From NCBI GenBank assembly GCA_031551045.1, contig JAVBOD010000063.1, positions 1 to 16,140 on the forward strand: a DNA stretch of 16,140 nucleotides, read 5' to 3'. Source of the DNA: JAVBOD01 sp031551045 (GTDB lineage Bacteria; Bacteroidota; Bacteroidia; Bacteroidales; UBA932). Position 1 is the first letter of the stretch. Each line of letters starts with the position of its first letter. Made by a program: the position numbers and the translations under genes. Below are positions 1-8,306 of this stretch, piece after piece. Under the pieces are notes generated by a model. It made no database searches and was not told where the DNA came from. It worked only from the letters and a program-made list of their open reading frames with translations.

Positions 1-1728
<1,728 letters not shown>

Positions 1729-1805
1729 AAGGTTCAAGGGTGAAAGGGTGAAAAAGGCCGTCATTGCAATGTATGGTCTAAGGTACAAGTGCATTAAATG
1801 GATAA

Positions 1806-1905
1806 GGTATTTTGTCATTCTGAGCAAAACGAAGAATCTGGGTTTTTAATATTTTCTATCATTATAGATTCTTCGCTTTGCTCAGAATGACCAACGGGAA
1901 ATACC
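1806..1905. repeat. Long REP-like inverted repeat, possible terminator
   Basis: Two 26-base arms, 1814-1839 and 1866-1891, are reverse complements with a single mismatch and flank a 26-base AT-rich loop. Short outer arms (GGTATTT at 1806-1812, AAATACC at 1899-1905) extend the symmetry after an asymmetric gap. The arm core, with CATTCTGAG and GAAGAATCT, resembles a palindrome type I recall as widely scattered in bacterial intergenic DNA. It sits between typA and the yceD promoter. As RNA it would form a very stable hairpin and could end typA transcription, but there is no clean U-run directly after the stem. A degenerate relative lies at 11460-11486. Confidence 0.8.
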
Positions 1906-1941
1906 TCCTTTAAATTAAAAATCAATAATTTAAAAAGCCCT

Positions 1942-1973
1942 TTTGGTATTTTCCATAAATTACCGTATCTTTG
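1942..1973 (+). promoter_or_regulatory. Bacteroidota-type promoter for the yceD-rpmF-plsX-fabH cluster
   Basis: A TTTG -33 element (1942-1945) is separated by 20 bases from TATCTTTG (1966-1973), which matches the Bacteroidota -7 consensus TAnnTTTG. The ATG of the first gene lies 22 bases downstream, leaving room for only a short leader without a Shine-Dalgarno sequence. This is the best-formed promoter in the window. Confidence 0.75.
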
Positions 1974-1995
1974 TAGGCTATTTTAGTCATTTTGA

Positions 1996-2463
1996 ATGGT
2001 TCAACCTGCATCTAAATATTACATTGAAATAAAAGGGTTATCAACCGGGAAACATGATTTCACGTTTGACATCGACCATGACTTTTTCTCACTTTTCGAA
2101 GGTTCGGAAGTAGAAAAAGGCCGTTTGACAGCCTTCGTAACTATCAATAAAACGCCTGCAATCACAGCATTGCAGGCACACATCAAAGGTTCGGTCACGG
2201 TGGAATGCGACCGTTGTTTGGATGAATTAGAGCTTCAGGTGGACAATCAGTCGGAGGCTATTGTTAAATACGCCTCACAAGAAGAAGAGGATTTGAATGA
2301 GGATGAAGGGATTATATACGTAAACCCCGTTAAAAACGAAATAGAATTAGCGCAATATTTCTTTGATACTATCATTTTAAGTTTACCTTTGCAGCGCGTT
2401 CATCCCAACGGAGAATGCAACCAAGAAATGATGGAGAAATTAGCATCTTTACGAATAAATTAG
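1996..2463 (+). CDS. yceD: DUF177/YceD family protein, rpmF-linked
   Basis: A 155-residue protein of the DUF177 (YceD) family, which is almost always encoded directly upstream of rpmF and has been linked to 23S rRNA/ribosome assembly in bacteria and plastids. The precise biochemical role is not settled. The family signature is visible as VECDRCLDEL (69-78) with Cys71 and Cys74, and a C-terminal segment LSLPLQRVHPNGEC (128-141) ends in a third Cys. The acidic stretch around residues 95-104 is typical. The ATG at 1996 follows the promoter closely and is the only sensible start. rpmF starts 28 bases after the stop, so the two are probably cotranscribed. Family assignment rests on motif, length and context; a metal site formed by the cysteines is only a guess. 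Confidence 0.9.
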   Translation: MVQPASKYYIEIKGLSTGKHDFTFDIDHDFFSLFEGSEVEKGRLTAFVTINKTPAITALQAHIKGSVTVECDRCLDELELQVDNQSEAIVKYASQEEEDLNEDEGIIYVNPVKNEIELAQYFFDTIILSLPLQRVHPNGECNQEMMEKLASLRIN

Positions 2464-2491
2464 AATTATCAAAAAATAAAATTATTAGAAT

Positions 2492-2674
2492 ATGGCACAT
2501 CCGAAACACAAAATTTCAAAACAACGCCGGAACAAACGTAGGACACACGACAATCTTGAATTACCGACACTTTCGAATTGCTCGAACTGTGGCGCCGCAG
2601 TACTGTACCACCGCGTATGCCCCGAATGCGGCTTCTACCGCGGACGTTTGGTAATTGACAAAGCAAGTGTTTAA
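2492..2674 (+). CDS. rpmF: 50S ribosomal protein L32
   Basis: Small basic ribosomal protein of the large subunit, 60 residues, the usual length. It starts MAHPKHKISKQRRNKRR, the standard L32 N-terminus. It is the zinc-binding form, with cysteine pairs Cys30/Cys33 and Cys43/Cys46 (CSNC and CPEC) forming a zinc ribbon; some bacteria carry cysteine-free paralogues that replace it when zinc is scarce. It lies between yceD and plsX, with gaps of 28 and 16 bases, in the order seen in many bacteria. No separate promoter is visible in the 28-base spacer. Confidence 0.98.
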   Translation: MAHPKHKISKQRRNKRRTHDNLELPTLSNCSNCGAAVLYHRVCPECGFYRGRLVIDKASV

Positions 2675-2690
2675 TTAAAACTTTTTTCCT

Positions 2691-3641
2691 ATGATACGAA
2701 TAGGAATTGATGCAATGGGGGGCGATTTCGCTCCTAAAAACGTGGTATTAGGCGCCATTGCTGCGATTGACCGTATTAAACCGAAATCGCGCTTAATTCT
2801 TTTCGGCGACCGCGAGCGGATTACCGACGAATGCACACAAGTTGGATTCGATGCCGCGAAGTTCGACATTGTACACACCACACAGGTGATAGAAATGTGC
2901 GACCATCCGGCCAAAGCGTTTCAACAAAAACCCGATTCCAGTATCACGGTTGGATTCGGAGCGCTGTCAAAACTAAAAATCGATGGTTTTGCAAGCGCCG
3001 GAAACACCGGAGCCATGCTGGTTGGCGCCATGTACACCGTGAAAGCGATTCCCGGTATCATACGCCCCGCTATTTCCAGCGAATATCCGTTGCTCAGCGG
3101 AAAAACCGGCCTGCTTTTAGACGTAGGCCTCAATGCCGATTGCAAACCCGATGTACTCTATCAATACGGATTGCTGGGCTCTATCTACGCAAAATACGTC
3201 ATGGGCATAGAACAGCCGCGCATCGCGCTGCTCAATATTGGCTCCGAAGAAGAAAAAGGAAACCTGCTTACCAAAGAAGCCTACAAGCTCATGACCGATT
3301 CCACCGAATTTCATTTCGTGGGAAATATCGAGGCGCACCAACTTTACTCCGGAAAAATTGCCGATGTAGTGGTGACGGACGGATTTGTGGGAAACATTGT
3401 GCTTAAACAGGCCGAAGCCATGTACCGGCTGGCCAAAACACAAAACATCGATAACGATTTTTTCAACCGGTTCAATTACGAAATTTACGGAGGCACGCCG
3501 ATATTAGGTGTCAACGCACCGATCGTAATAGGCCACGGCGCATCGACGCCCAAGGCTATTGAAAATATGATTTTACAAACGGAGCACGCCATTGAGGTCG
3601 GGCTGATTGATAAATTTATGGAGGCATTACACAATGAATAA
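2691..3641 (+). CDS. plsX: Phosphate acyltransferase PlsX
   Basis: Peripheral membrane enzyme that converts acyl-ACP and phosphate to acyl-phosphate, the acyl donor for PlsY in the first acylation of glycerol-3-phosphate. The 316-residue length fits the family. The N-terminus carries the hallmark IDAMGGDFAP (6-15). Further PlsX motifs are visible, including a glycine-rich FASAGNTGAMLVGA, GLLLDVGLNADCKP, LLNIGSEEEKGN and VVVTDGFVGNIVLK. The ATG at 2691 lies 16 bases after rpmF and gives the expected family start. The stop overlaps the fabH start by 8 bases, so translation of the two is likely coupled. Its position before fabH is the classical arrangement joining phospholipid and fatty-acid initiation. 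Confidence 0.98.
   Translation: MIRIGIDAMGGDFAPKNVVLGAIAAIDRIKPKSRLILFGDRERITDECTQVGFDAAKFDIVHTTQVIEMCDHPAKAFQQKPDSSITVGFGALSKLKIDGFASAGNTGAMLVGAMYTVKAIPGIIRPAISSEYPLLSGKTGLLLDVGLNADCKPDVLYQYGLLGSIYAKYVMGIEQPRIALLNIGSEEEKGNLLTKEAYKLMTDSTEFHFVGNIEAHQLYSGKIADVVVTDGFVGNIVLKQAEAMYRLAKTQNIDNDFFNRFNYEIYGGTPILGVNAPIVIGHGASTPKAIENMILQTEHAIEVGLIDKFMEALHNE
3620..3624 (+). promoter_or_regulatory. Shine-Dalgarno-like GGAGG that fixes the fabH start
   Basis: GGAGG lies inside the 3' end of plsX, nine bases before the ATG at 3634. Such sites are uncommon in this window. It supports the 3634 start over the in-frame TTG at 3607. Confidence 0.5.
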
Positions 3642-4623
3642 AATAACCGCGGCTATTACAGGAGTTGCCGGATATGTTCCGGAATATATTTTGACCAACG
3701 ATGAATTGAGCCGCATGGTGGAAACGTCGGACGAGTGGATAACTTCTCGCACGGGTATCAAAGAACGCCATATCCTTAAAGGCGAAGGACTCGGTTCATC
3801 CGAGATGGGCGCAAAAGCAGTGGAAGAACTGCTACGTAAAACGAATACCAAGCCTGACGAAATAGATATGTTACTTTGCTGCACTGTTACACCGGATATG
3901 TTATTCCCGGCCACGTCTAACATTATTTGCGACAAAGTGGGGATTAAAAATGCATGGGGTTTCGATATTAACGCCGGCTGTTCGGGGTTCTTATTTTCTT
4001 ATGCAACCGTTGCAAGATTTATCGAATCGGGCAAATACAAAAAGATTATTTTGGTAGCGGCTGAAAAAATGTCGTCTATTACCGATTATACCGACCGCGC
4101 TACCTGCCCGCTTTTTGGCGATGCTGCCGTAGCCGTGATGATAGAGCCAAATACAGATGGCTTCGGATTGGTAGATGAGATTCTGCATGTAGATGGTATT
4201 GGCCGCCGTTATTTATATCAAAAAGCCGGTGGTTCGTGCTATCCGCCAAGTGAAGAAACGGTGCGCAACCGCGAACATTTCATACACCAAGACGGAACCA
4301 CCGTATTCAAATATGCCGTAACAGGCATGGCCGATGTATCTGCCGAAATGATGGAACGCCATCACTTGAAAGCCGACGATATCGCTTATTTGATTCCGCA
4401 CCAGGCCAACCTGCGTATCATCAGCGCTACGGGAAACCGCATGGGATTGCCCGAGGAAAAAGTGCTTATCAACATTGCCAAATACGGAAATACTTCCGCC
4501 GTTTCCATCCCCTTAGTGCTTTGGGACAACGAAAAGAATTTCAAGAAAGGCGATAAGTTGATTTTAGCAGCTTTCGGAGCCGGTTTCACATGGGGCGCTT
4601 TGTATTACAAGTGGGCGTATTAA
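3634..4623 (+). CDS. fabH: 3-oxoacyl-ACP synthase III (KAS III, FabH)
   Basis: Condenses an acyl-CoA primer with malonyl-ACP to start type II fatty-acid synthesis. From the ATG at 3634 it is 329 residues, the normal size. The catalytic triad is visible: Cys116 in DINAGCSGF, His256 in IPHQANLRI and Asn286 in YGNTSAVSIP. The C-terminus has the expected GAGFTWGA. The open frame extends upstream to a TTG at 3607 inside plsX, but the added residues do not match the family and the SD-like GGAGG sits correctly for 3634. The start overlaps the plsX stop as ATGAATAA. The gene ends in a tandem stop (TAATAA) followed by a repeat-built hairpin. The primer preference (acetyl versus branched) cannot be read from the sequence. 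Confidence 0.97.
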   Translation: MNKITAAITGVAGYVPEYILTNDELSRMVETSDEWITSRTGIKERHILKGEGLGSSEMGAKAVEELLRKTNTKPDEIDMLLCCTVTPDMLFPATSNIICDKVGIKNAWGFDINAGCSGFLFSYATVARFIESGKYKKIILVAAEKMSSITDYTDRATCPLFGDAAVAVMIEPNTDGFGLVDEILHVDGIGRRYLYQKAGGSCYPPSEETVRNREHFIHQDGTTVFKYAVTGMADVSAEMMERHHLKADDIAYLIPHQANLRIISATGNRMGLPEEKVLINIAKYGNTSAVSIPLVLWDNEKNFKKGDKLILAAFGAGFTWGALYYKWAY

Positions 4624-4639
4624 TAACGATGAACTATAA

Positions 4640-4682
4640 ACGATGAGCGATGAGTTTTTTGAAAACATTCATCGTTCATCGT
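4640..4682. repeat. Hairpin built from ACGATGA repeats after fabH
   Basis: Fourteen-base arms at 4640-4653 and 4669-4682 pair fully if one G-U wobble is allowed. They flank a 15-base loop that contains GTTTT and AAAAC, which can pair again. The arms are made of near-identical GATGA(G/A)C units, and a third copy at 4625-4632 lies outside the stem. It could terminate or stabilise the plsX-fabH transcript, or shield the tRNA-Arg from upstream transcription. No U-run directly follows the arm. Confidence 0.6.
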
Positions 4683-4693
4683 TCATAAAAACT

Positions 4694-4768
4694 GGCCTCA
4701 TAGTTCAAGGGATAGAACGGAAGTTTCCTAAACTTTAAATACAGGTTCGAGTCCTGTTGAGGCTACCA
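4694..4768 (+). tRNA. tRNA-Arg, anticodon CCU (AGG codons), CCA encoded
   Basis: The cloverleaf folds by eye. The acceptor stem is GGCCTCA with TGAGGCT (7 bp, first pair G-U). The D arm is GTTC/GAAC (4703-4718), and the anticodon stem is GAAGT/ACTTT with loop TTCCTAA at 4725-4731. The anticodon CCT is at 4727-4729. The variable loop is four bases, and the T arm is ACAGG/CCTGT with loop TTCGAGT. The discriminator is A4765 and CCA (4766-4768) is genomically encoded. It reads the rare arginine codon AGG. No convincing TAnnTTTG box is visible in the 70 bases upstream, so it may be read from the fabH operon. The next gene's ATG starts two bases after CCA. Confidence 0.96.
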
Positions 4769-4770
4769 AA

Positions 4771-6066
4771 ATGAAACGTAGTCTCTACTATACGGCTTTC
4801 CTTCTTGCATATCTGTGCATCACTCCTGTTTTTGCCCAGCAAGAAAAAAACAATCTCAATAAAAAATTATATTGGAAAGACGTGTGCTACGATGTGAACA
4901 TCGGCAGCATTCAACTTTTTAAAGGCGACAACGAACAGTCGATTCCACTGTTGGAGTTGGGAAAACCCGGCGAACTCACGTTGTGGTTCGATGATTTAGC
5001 CGAAGCGCGCGGAGCGCTCTACTACACCATTGTGCATTGCAATGCCGACTGGGAAGAAGACCATCTCTACATCGCTGATTTTATGAACGGCTTTGCGCAA
5101 AATCCGCTGCCGGCCTACCAACTATCGCGCATTGCACGCTCTCAATATGCGCACTACGAACTCACGATTCCCAACCGCGATGTGCAACTGAAAATTTCGG
5201 GAAATTATTTATTGAAAGTATATGAGAGCGACCCTTCCAAGCCGCTATTTGTAAGAGGTTTCTCGATATTGGAGCCACGGGCGAAAATCACTGCGAATGT
5301 CCGCCCGCCGGTAAGAACCGGGGCCACCTGCCAACAACAATTGGAATTTGCGGTCCAACATCCGGGCTTGGACGTACGCAATGCTTTTACGGAATTAAAA
5401 GTGCGTGTAGAGCAAAACGGTTATCGTATCCCGGATGTAAAAAATCCGGAACCGGCGTTTATCGACCAATCGGCTACCGACTATACACAAGCCGACCGCT
5501 TGTGGTACAACGGCGTGAACGAATACCGCACGTTCGACACCCGTACGTTGGAATTCGGGGCGATGGGCATAACGCGTGTCCGCATGGACGAAGACGGGTT
5601 TTATTATGCGCAATTGGCGACCGACAGCCGCCGAACCGGCAAAGTATATACGTTTCAAAACGACCTCGACGGGCAGTTCCGCATTGATGCCTACCGCACA
5701 CAGAGCCGCCAACTGGAGGCGGAATACGTGATGACTATTTTCACGCTAACCGCACCTGTTTCGTATGACGACGCGAATGTGTATGTGTTCGGCGAGTTGA
5801 GCAACAACACGCTCGACCCGCGTTTCCGCATGGAATATAATGCCGAGCGCGGCACTTACGAATTAAATGTACCGCTCAAACAAGGCTATTACAATTATCG
5901 CTATTTATTAGTGAGCGAAGACGGAAAAATCATGATAGACGATATTGAAAATTGTTTTGCCGAAACACAAAACACTTATAATATTTTTGTTTACTTCCGC
6001 TCTCCGCGCGACCGCTACGACCGTTTGGTGGGCTTCAGTTCGTTGAATACGCTAACTGCGAAATGA
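4771..6066 (+). CDS. Type IX secretion system plug protein (DUF5103)
   Basis: Exported protein of 431 residues, recognised as the DUF5103 family. A member of this family was described as the Plug that closes the periplasmic side of the SprA translocon of the Bacteroidota type IX secretion system when cargo/PorV is absent. A signal peptide is clear: MKR, a hydrophobic stretch of residues 4-20, and a likely signal peptidase I site after VFA (cut near 22/23). The mature part is beta-rich with many aromatic residues, for example YNYRYLLVSEDG and YNIFVYFRSP near the C-terminus. The ATG at 4771 is required for the signal peptide, although it lies only two bases after the tRNA-Arg CCA, leaving no usual leader. 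Assignment comes from recall of the family pattern, not from a search; other T9SS genes are not in the window. Confidence 0.82.
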   Translation: MKRSLYYTAFLLAYLCITPVFAQQEKNNLNKKLYWKDVCYDVNIGSIQLFKGDNEQSIPLLELGKPGELTLWFDDLAEARGALYYTIVHCNADWEEDHLYIADFMNGFAQNPLPAYQLSRIARSQYAHYELTIPNRDVQLKISGNYLLKVYESDPSKPLFVRGFSILEPRAKITANVRPPVRTGATCQQQLEFAVQHPGLDVRNAFTELKVRVEQNGYRIPDVKNPEPAFIDQSATDYTQADRLWYNGVNEYRTFDTRTLEFGAMGITRVRMDEDGFYYAQLATDSRRTGKVYTFQNDLDGQFRIDAYRTQSRQLEAEYVMTIFTLTAPVSYDDANVYVFGELSNNTLDPRFRMEYNAERGTYELNVPLKQGYYNYRYLLVSEDGKIMIDDIENCFAETQNTYNIFVYFRSPRDRYDRLVGFSSLNTLTAK

Positions 6067-6074
6067 TAATTAAA

Positions 6075-7439
6075 TCAGATTGCAATATCTGTTTCCGACT
6101 GCATTTCTGTATATTCTTTTCCGGCGCGGTGCAGGAAGACGGCGCCGAAAGTGACCACGCCAACCCGCCCGATCATCATTACTATTATTAAAACGATTTT
6201 CCCGGCGCCGGTTATTTCAGGAGTAATGCCTGTGCTTAACCCCACCGTGCCTAAAGCAGAGGCTACTTCAAAAAATAAGGGGAACATATCGTGCGAGTCG
6301 GTAAAAGAAAGGGCATAAGTTCCCACAAAAACCGTTACCACATATAAAATAAAAGCCGATAAAGCCGCATTTGCCCTATTTTTCGGAATAGTATTGCCAA
6401 ACACCGTTACTTTTTCCTGGTTATTTATTTTGCTTTTCAATAATCCGAAAATAGTCGGAATAGCTGTCGATTTTAACCCGCCGCCCGTTCCCGAAGGCGA
6501 CGCCCCGATAAGCATCAGCAGCACAATGGTCATAAGCGTTGCCGACGATAATGTTCCTATAGGCACCGTATTATAGCCCACGGTAGTCATCGATGTCATA
6601 GCGTGAAACGAAGAAACCAACAAACGATTCCAAGGCGTATATTGTTGGAACGAAGCTTCCGTAAAATAAAGAACAGCGGTGCCGAAAAGCGCCATAAGGG
6701 TAGTTACCAGCAAAATAATTTTAGTAGTAAAGGTGAGCTTGTGTGTTCGTACAGTAAACTTTTTCCAGATGTCCAACACGACAATAAAGCCAATGGCCCC
6801 CATGTAACAAAGAGCAGAAACGACGATGTTAATGCTCGTATTGAATTTAAACGGTTCCAAACCGGTAGGGAATGTGCTGAACCCGGCGGTGCAAAAGGAA
6901 GATACACTATGAAAAACAGCATGCCACAGCACATTGTTTTCTCCAGTCCGGTAGAAACACCCCGCCAAAGCGACCGTTCCTATAAATTCTACCAAAACCG
7001 TAAAAATAATAATTGTTCGAATGAGTTCTTTCAGCGAAAAACCGACCGGACGGCTTAATGTAATATCTAAAAGGTTTTTCTTTGTCAGATGAATATGATG
7101 AAACGAGGCCAGGAGAATATAAGAACTCAGCGTCATGAAGCCTACTCCTCCAATTTGAATTAAACCCAACAACATTAATTGTCCGAAAAAAGTATAATCC
7201 CCGCCAAGCACGCTGGGCGACAAGCCGGTGGTTGAAAGCGCCGACATGGCATTAAATAAATTATCGATTAAACCGAGCTCATGTTTTGTAGAAAAAGGAA
7301 GGCAAAGTAATAATGTTCCCACTAAGGCATACAGGGCATAGCCGAATAGGATTTTCAACTCTGCATGCTTGGCGCCGGTACTTGAGAGCAAAATACGTAC
7401 AAATGATATCCGGTGGATTTTATGTTTCAACTGCTTCAT
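6075..7439 (-). CDS. Trk/Ktr-type K+ uptake membrane subunit (KtrB/TrkH family)
   Basis: Polytopic inner-membrane subunit of a Trk/Ktr potassium (sometimes sodium) transporter, 454 residues from the ATG at 7439. The four pore-loop repeats are visible: STTGLS (69-74), CTAGFS (183-188), TTVGYN (285-290) and GTVGLS (397-402), each with the filter glycine. The flexible gating loop GASPSGTGGGLKS (312-324) and a conserved Arg in MMIGRVGVV near the C-terminus are also typical. An in-frame TTG at 7454 would add five residues but is a poor start. The length fits KtrB better than longer TrkH proteins. The cytosolic nucleotide-binding partner (KtrA/TrkA) is not encoded here. The 3' end faces the plug gene with an 8-bp gap; upstream lies a 151-base spacer after the HAD gene, so it probably has its own promoter. 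Confidence 0.93.
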   Translation of the reverse strand: MKQLKHKIHRISFVRILLSSTGAKHAELKILFGYALYALVGTLLLCLPFSTKHELGLIDNLFNAMSALSTTGLSPSVLGGDYTFFGQLMLLGLIQIGGVGFMTLSSYILLASFHHIHLTKKNLLDITLSRPVGFSLKELIRTIIIFTVLVEFIGTVALAGCFYRTGENNVLWHAVFHSVSSFCTAGFSTFPTGLEPFKFNTSINIVVSALCYMGAIGFIVVLDIWKKFTVRTHKLTFTTKIILLVTTLMALFGTAVLYFTEASFQQYTPWNRLLVSSFHAMTSMTTVGYNTVPIGTLSSATLMTIVLLMLIGASPSGTGGGLKSTAIPTIFGLLKSKINNQEKVTVFGNTIPKNRANAALSAFILYVVTVFVGTYALSFTDSHDMFPLFFEVASALGTVGLSTGITPEITGAGKIVLIIVMMIGRVGVVTFGAVFLHRAGKEYTEMQSETDIAI

Positions 7440-7462
7440 GGAGGTAATAAGCAAATACGAAG

Positions 7463-7470
7463 CAAATGTA
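7463..7470 (-). promoter_or_regulatory. Possible -7 element for the K+ transporter gene
   Basis: On the minus strand TACATTTG matches TAnnTTTG, 23 bases before the ATG at 7439. No good TTTG -33 element is found at the usual 19-21 base spacing, so this is tentative. The rest of the 151-base spacer (7440-7590) shows only AT-rich sequence and a small imperfect palindrome around 7564-7580. Confidence 0.35.
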
Positions 7471-7590
7471 AATACAAATTACCCGACATTGTATTTCACA
7501 AAGCAGCCTTTTATCTTAATTTAACAGTCGAGAAAATTGGAATGACACCTCCCACGAAAAGAATCTTTCAGCTGAAAAGAATTATGATCT

Positions 7591-8298
7591 TCAAAGTAAT
7601 CCTCGGAGTTCTTCCATACTGGCCACTTCATAGGTTGTCATGATTTTATGCGGGGCTTTACAGGGATTAAAAAATACCTGATCGATACCATATTCGCGCG
7701 CTCCTGCAATATCATTATCAGGATTATCGCCAATCATCAAGCATTCTTTCTTTTTAGCATGAAAAGCAGAAACAGCCGCATGGAAAATTTCCGGACGAGG
7801 TTTGGGATAGCCAATCAATTCCGAGACAAACACCCGTTCAAAATAAGGCGTAAGCCCGCAGGCTGCTAATTTCACTTGTTGCACCTCGGCAAATCCGTTG
7901 GTAATAATGGCCATTCTATAGTTCGGCTGCAAATAGTCCAACAATTCCATCACGCCGGGAAACAGCGCTGTTTTTTTCGGACAAAGCGTTATATAGGCTT
8001 CGCCGAAACGTTCGGCCAACGTGTAATCGTTAATCCCAAAATCCTTAAACGTTAGATGAAAACGAAGCGAACGTAAAACTTCTTTCTTTAGATTTCCCGC
8101 TTCGTATTCATCCCACAAACGATGATTGTGCTTTACATAGGTTTCATAAAAAGCATTGTAATCTATCTTCAATTCTTGAAAGCCAAAGCCAAGAAACGCA
8201 TCGTAAATGGCTTCGCGCGCATTCGTATTGAAATCCCATAACGTATGGTCGAGGTCAAAAAACAAATATCGATAACGACGTTTTTTCCAGAACAACAT
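7591..8298 (-). CDS. yjjG: YjjG-type HAD phosphatase (pyrimidine 5'-nucleotidase-like)
   Basis: HAD-superfamily hydrolase of 235 residues. Catalytic motifs are complete: FDLDHTLWD (motif I, nucleophile Asp15 and acid/base Asp17), ITNG (motif II, Thr133), Lys166 in GYPKPRPEIF (motif III) and GDNPDND (motif IV, 190-196). A helical cap lies between residues 20 and 110. The DLDHTLWDF form and overall length match the YjjG/YfnB group, whose E. coli member dephosphorylates non-canonical pyrimidine nucleotides and is regarded as a house-cleaning enzyme. The substrate here is inferred from family only. It starts 8 bases after the M64 peptidase gene and is likely the third gene of the purB transcript. 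Confidence 0.85.
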   Translation of the reverse strand: MLFWKKRRYRYLFFDLDHTLWDFNTNAREAIYDAFLGFGFQELKIDYNAFYETYVKHNHRLWDEYEAGNLKKEVLRSLRFHLTFKDFGINDYTLAERFGEAYITLCPKKTALFPGVMELLDYLQPNYRMAIITNGFAEVQQVKLAACGLTPYFERVFVSELIGYPKPRPEIFHAAVSAFHAKKKECLMIGDNPDNDIAGAREYGIDQVFFNPCKAPHKIMTTYEVASMEELRGLL

Positions 8299-8306
8299 TT
8301 CTTATT

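Noticed and set aside
1729..1765. Repeated AAGGGTGAAAGGGTGAAA after typA
   Set aside because: It is a short purine-rich direct repeat of about two units, too small to call a functional repeat.
2831..3406. 191-residue open frame within plsX
   Set aside because: It is a shifted-frame shadow, rich in Arg and His, with no recognisable motifs, inside a strongly conserved gene.
3607..3633. Upstream TTG start for fabH
   Set aside because: It lies inside plsX, adds residues that do not match FabH and ignores the GGAGG placed for the ATG at 3634.
4694..4768. tRNA as an attachment site for an integrated element
   Set aside because: There is no integrase, no duplicated tRNA 3' end and no change in gene character downstream; the neighbours look like core genes.
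7440..7454. TTG start for the K+ transporter
   Set aside because: An ATG at 7439 gives a normal N-terminus; the five extra residues have no support.
7564..7580. Palindrome around CAGCTG as a terminator of the HAD gene
   Set aside because: The arms are short, symmetric around a six-base core with no loop, and contain an extra base. It is a poor hairpin with no convincing U-tract.
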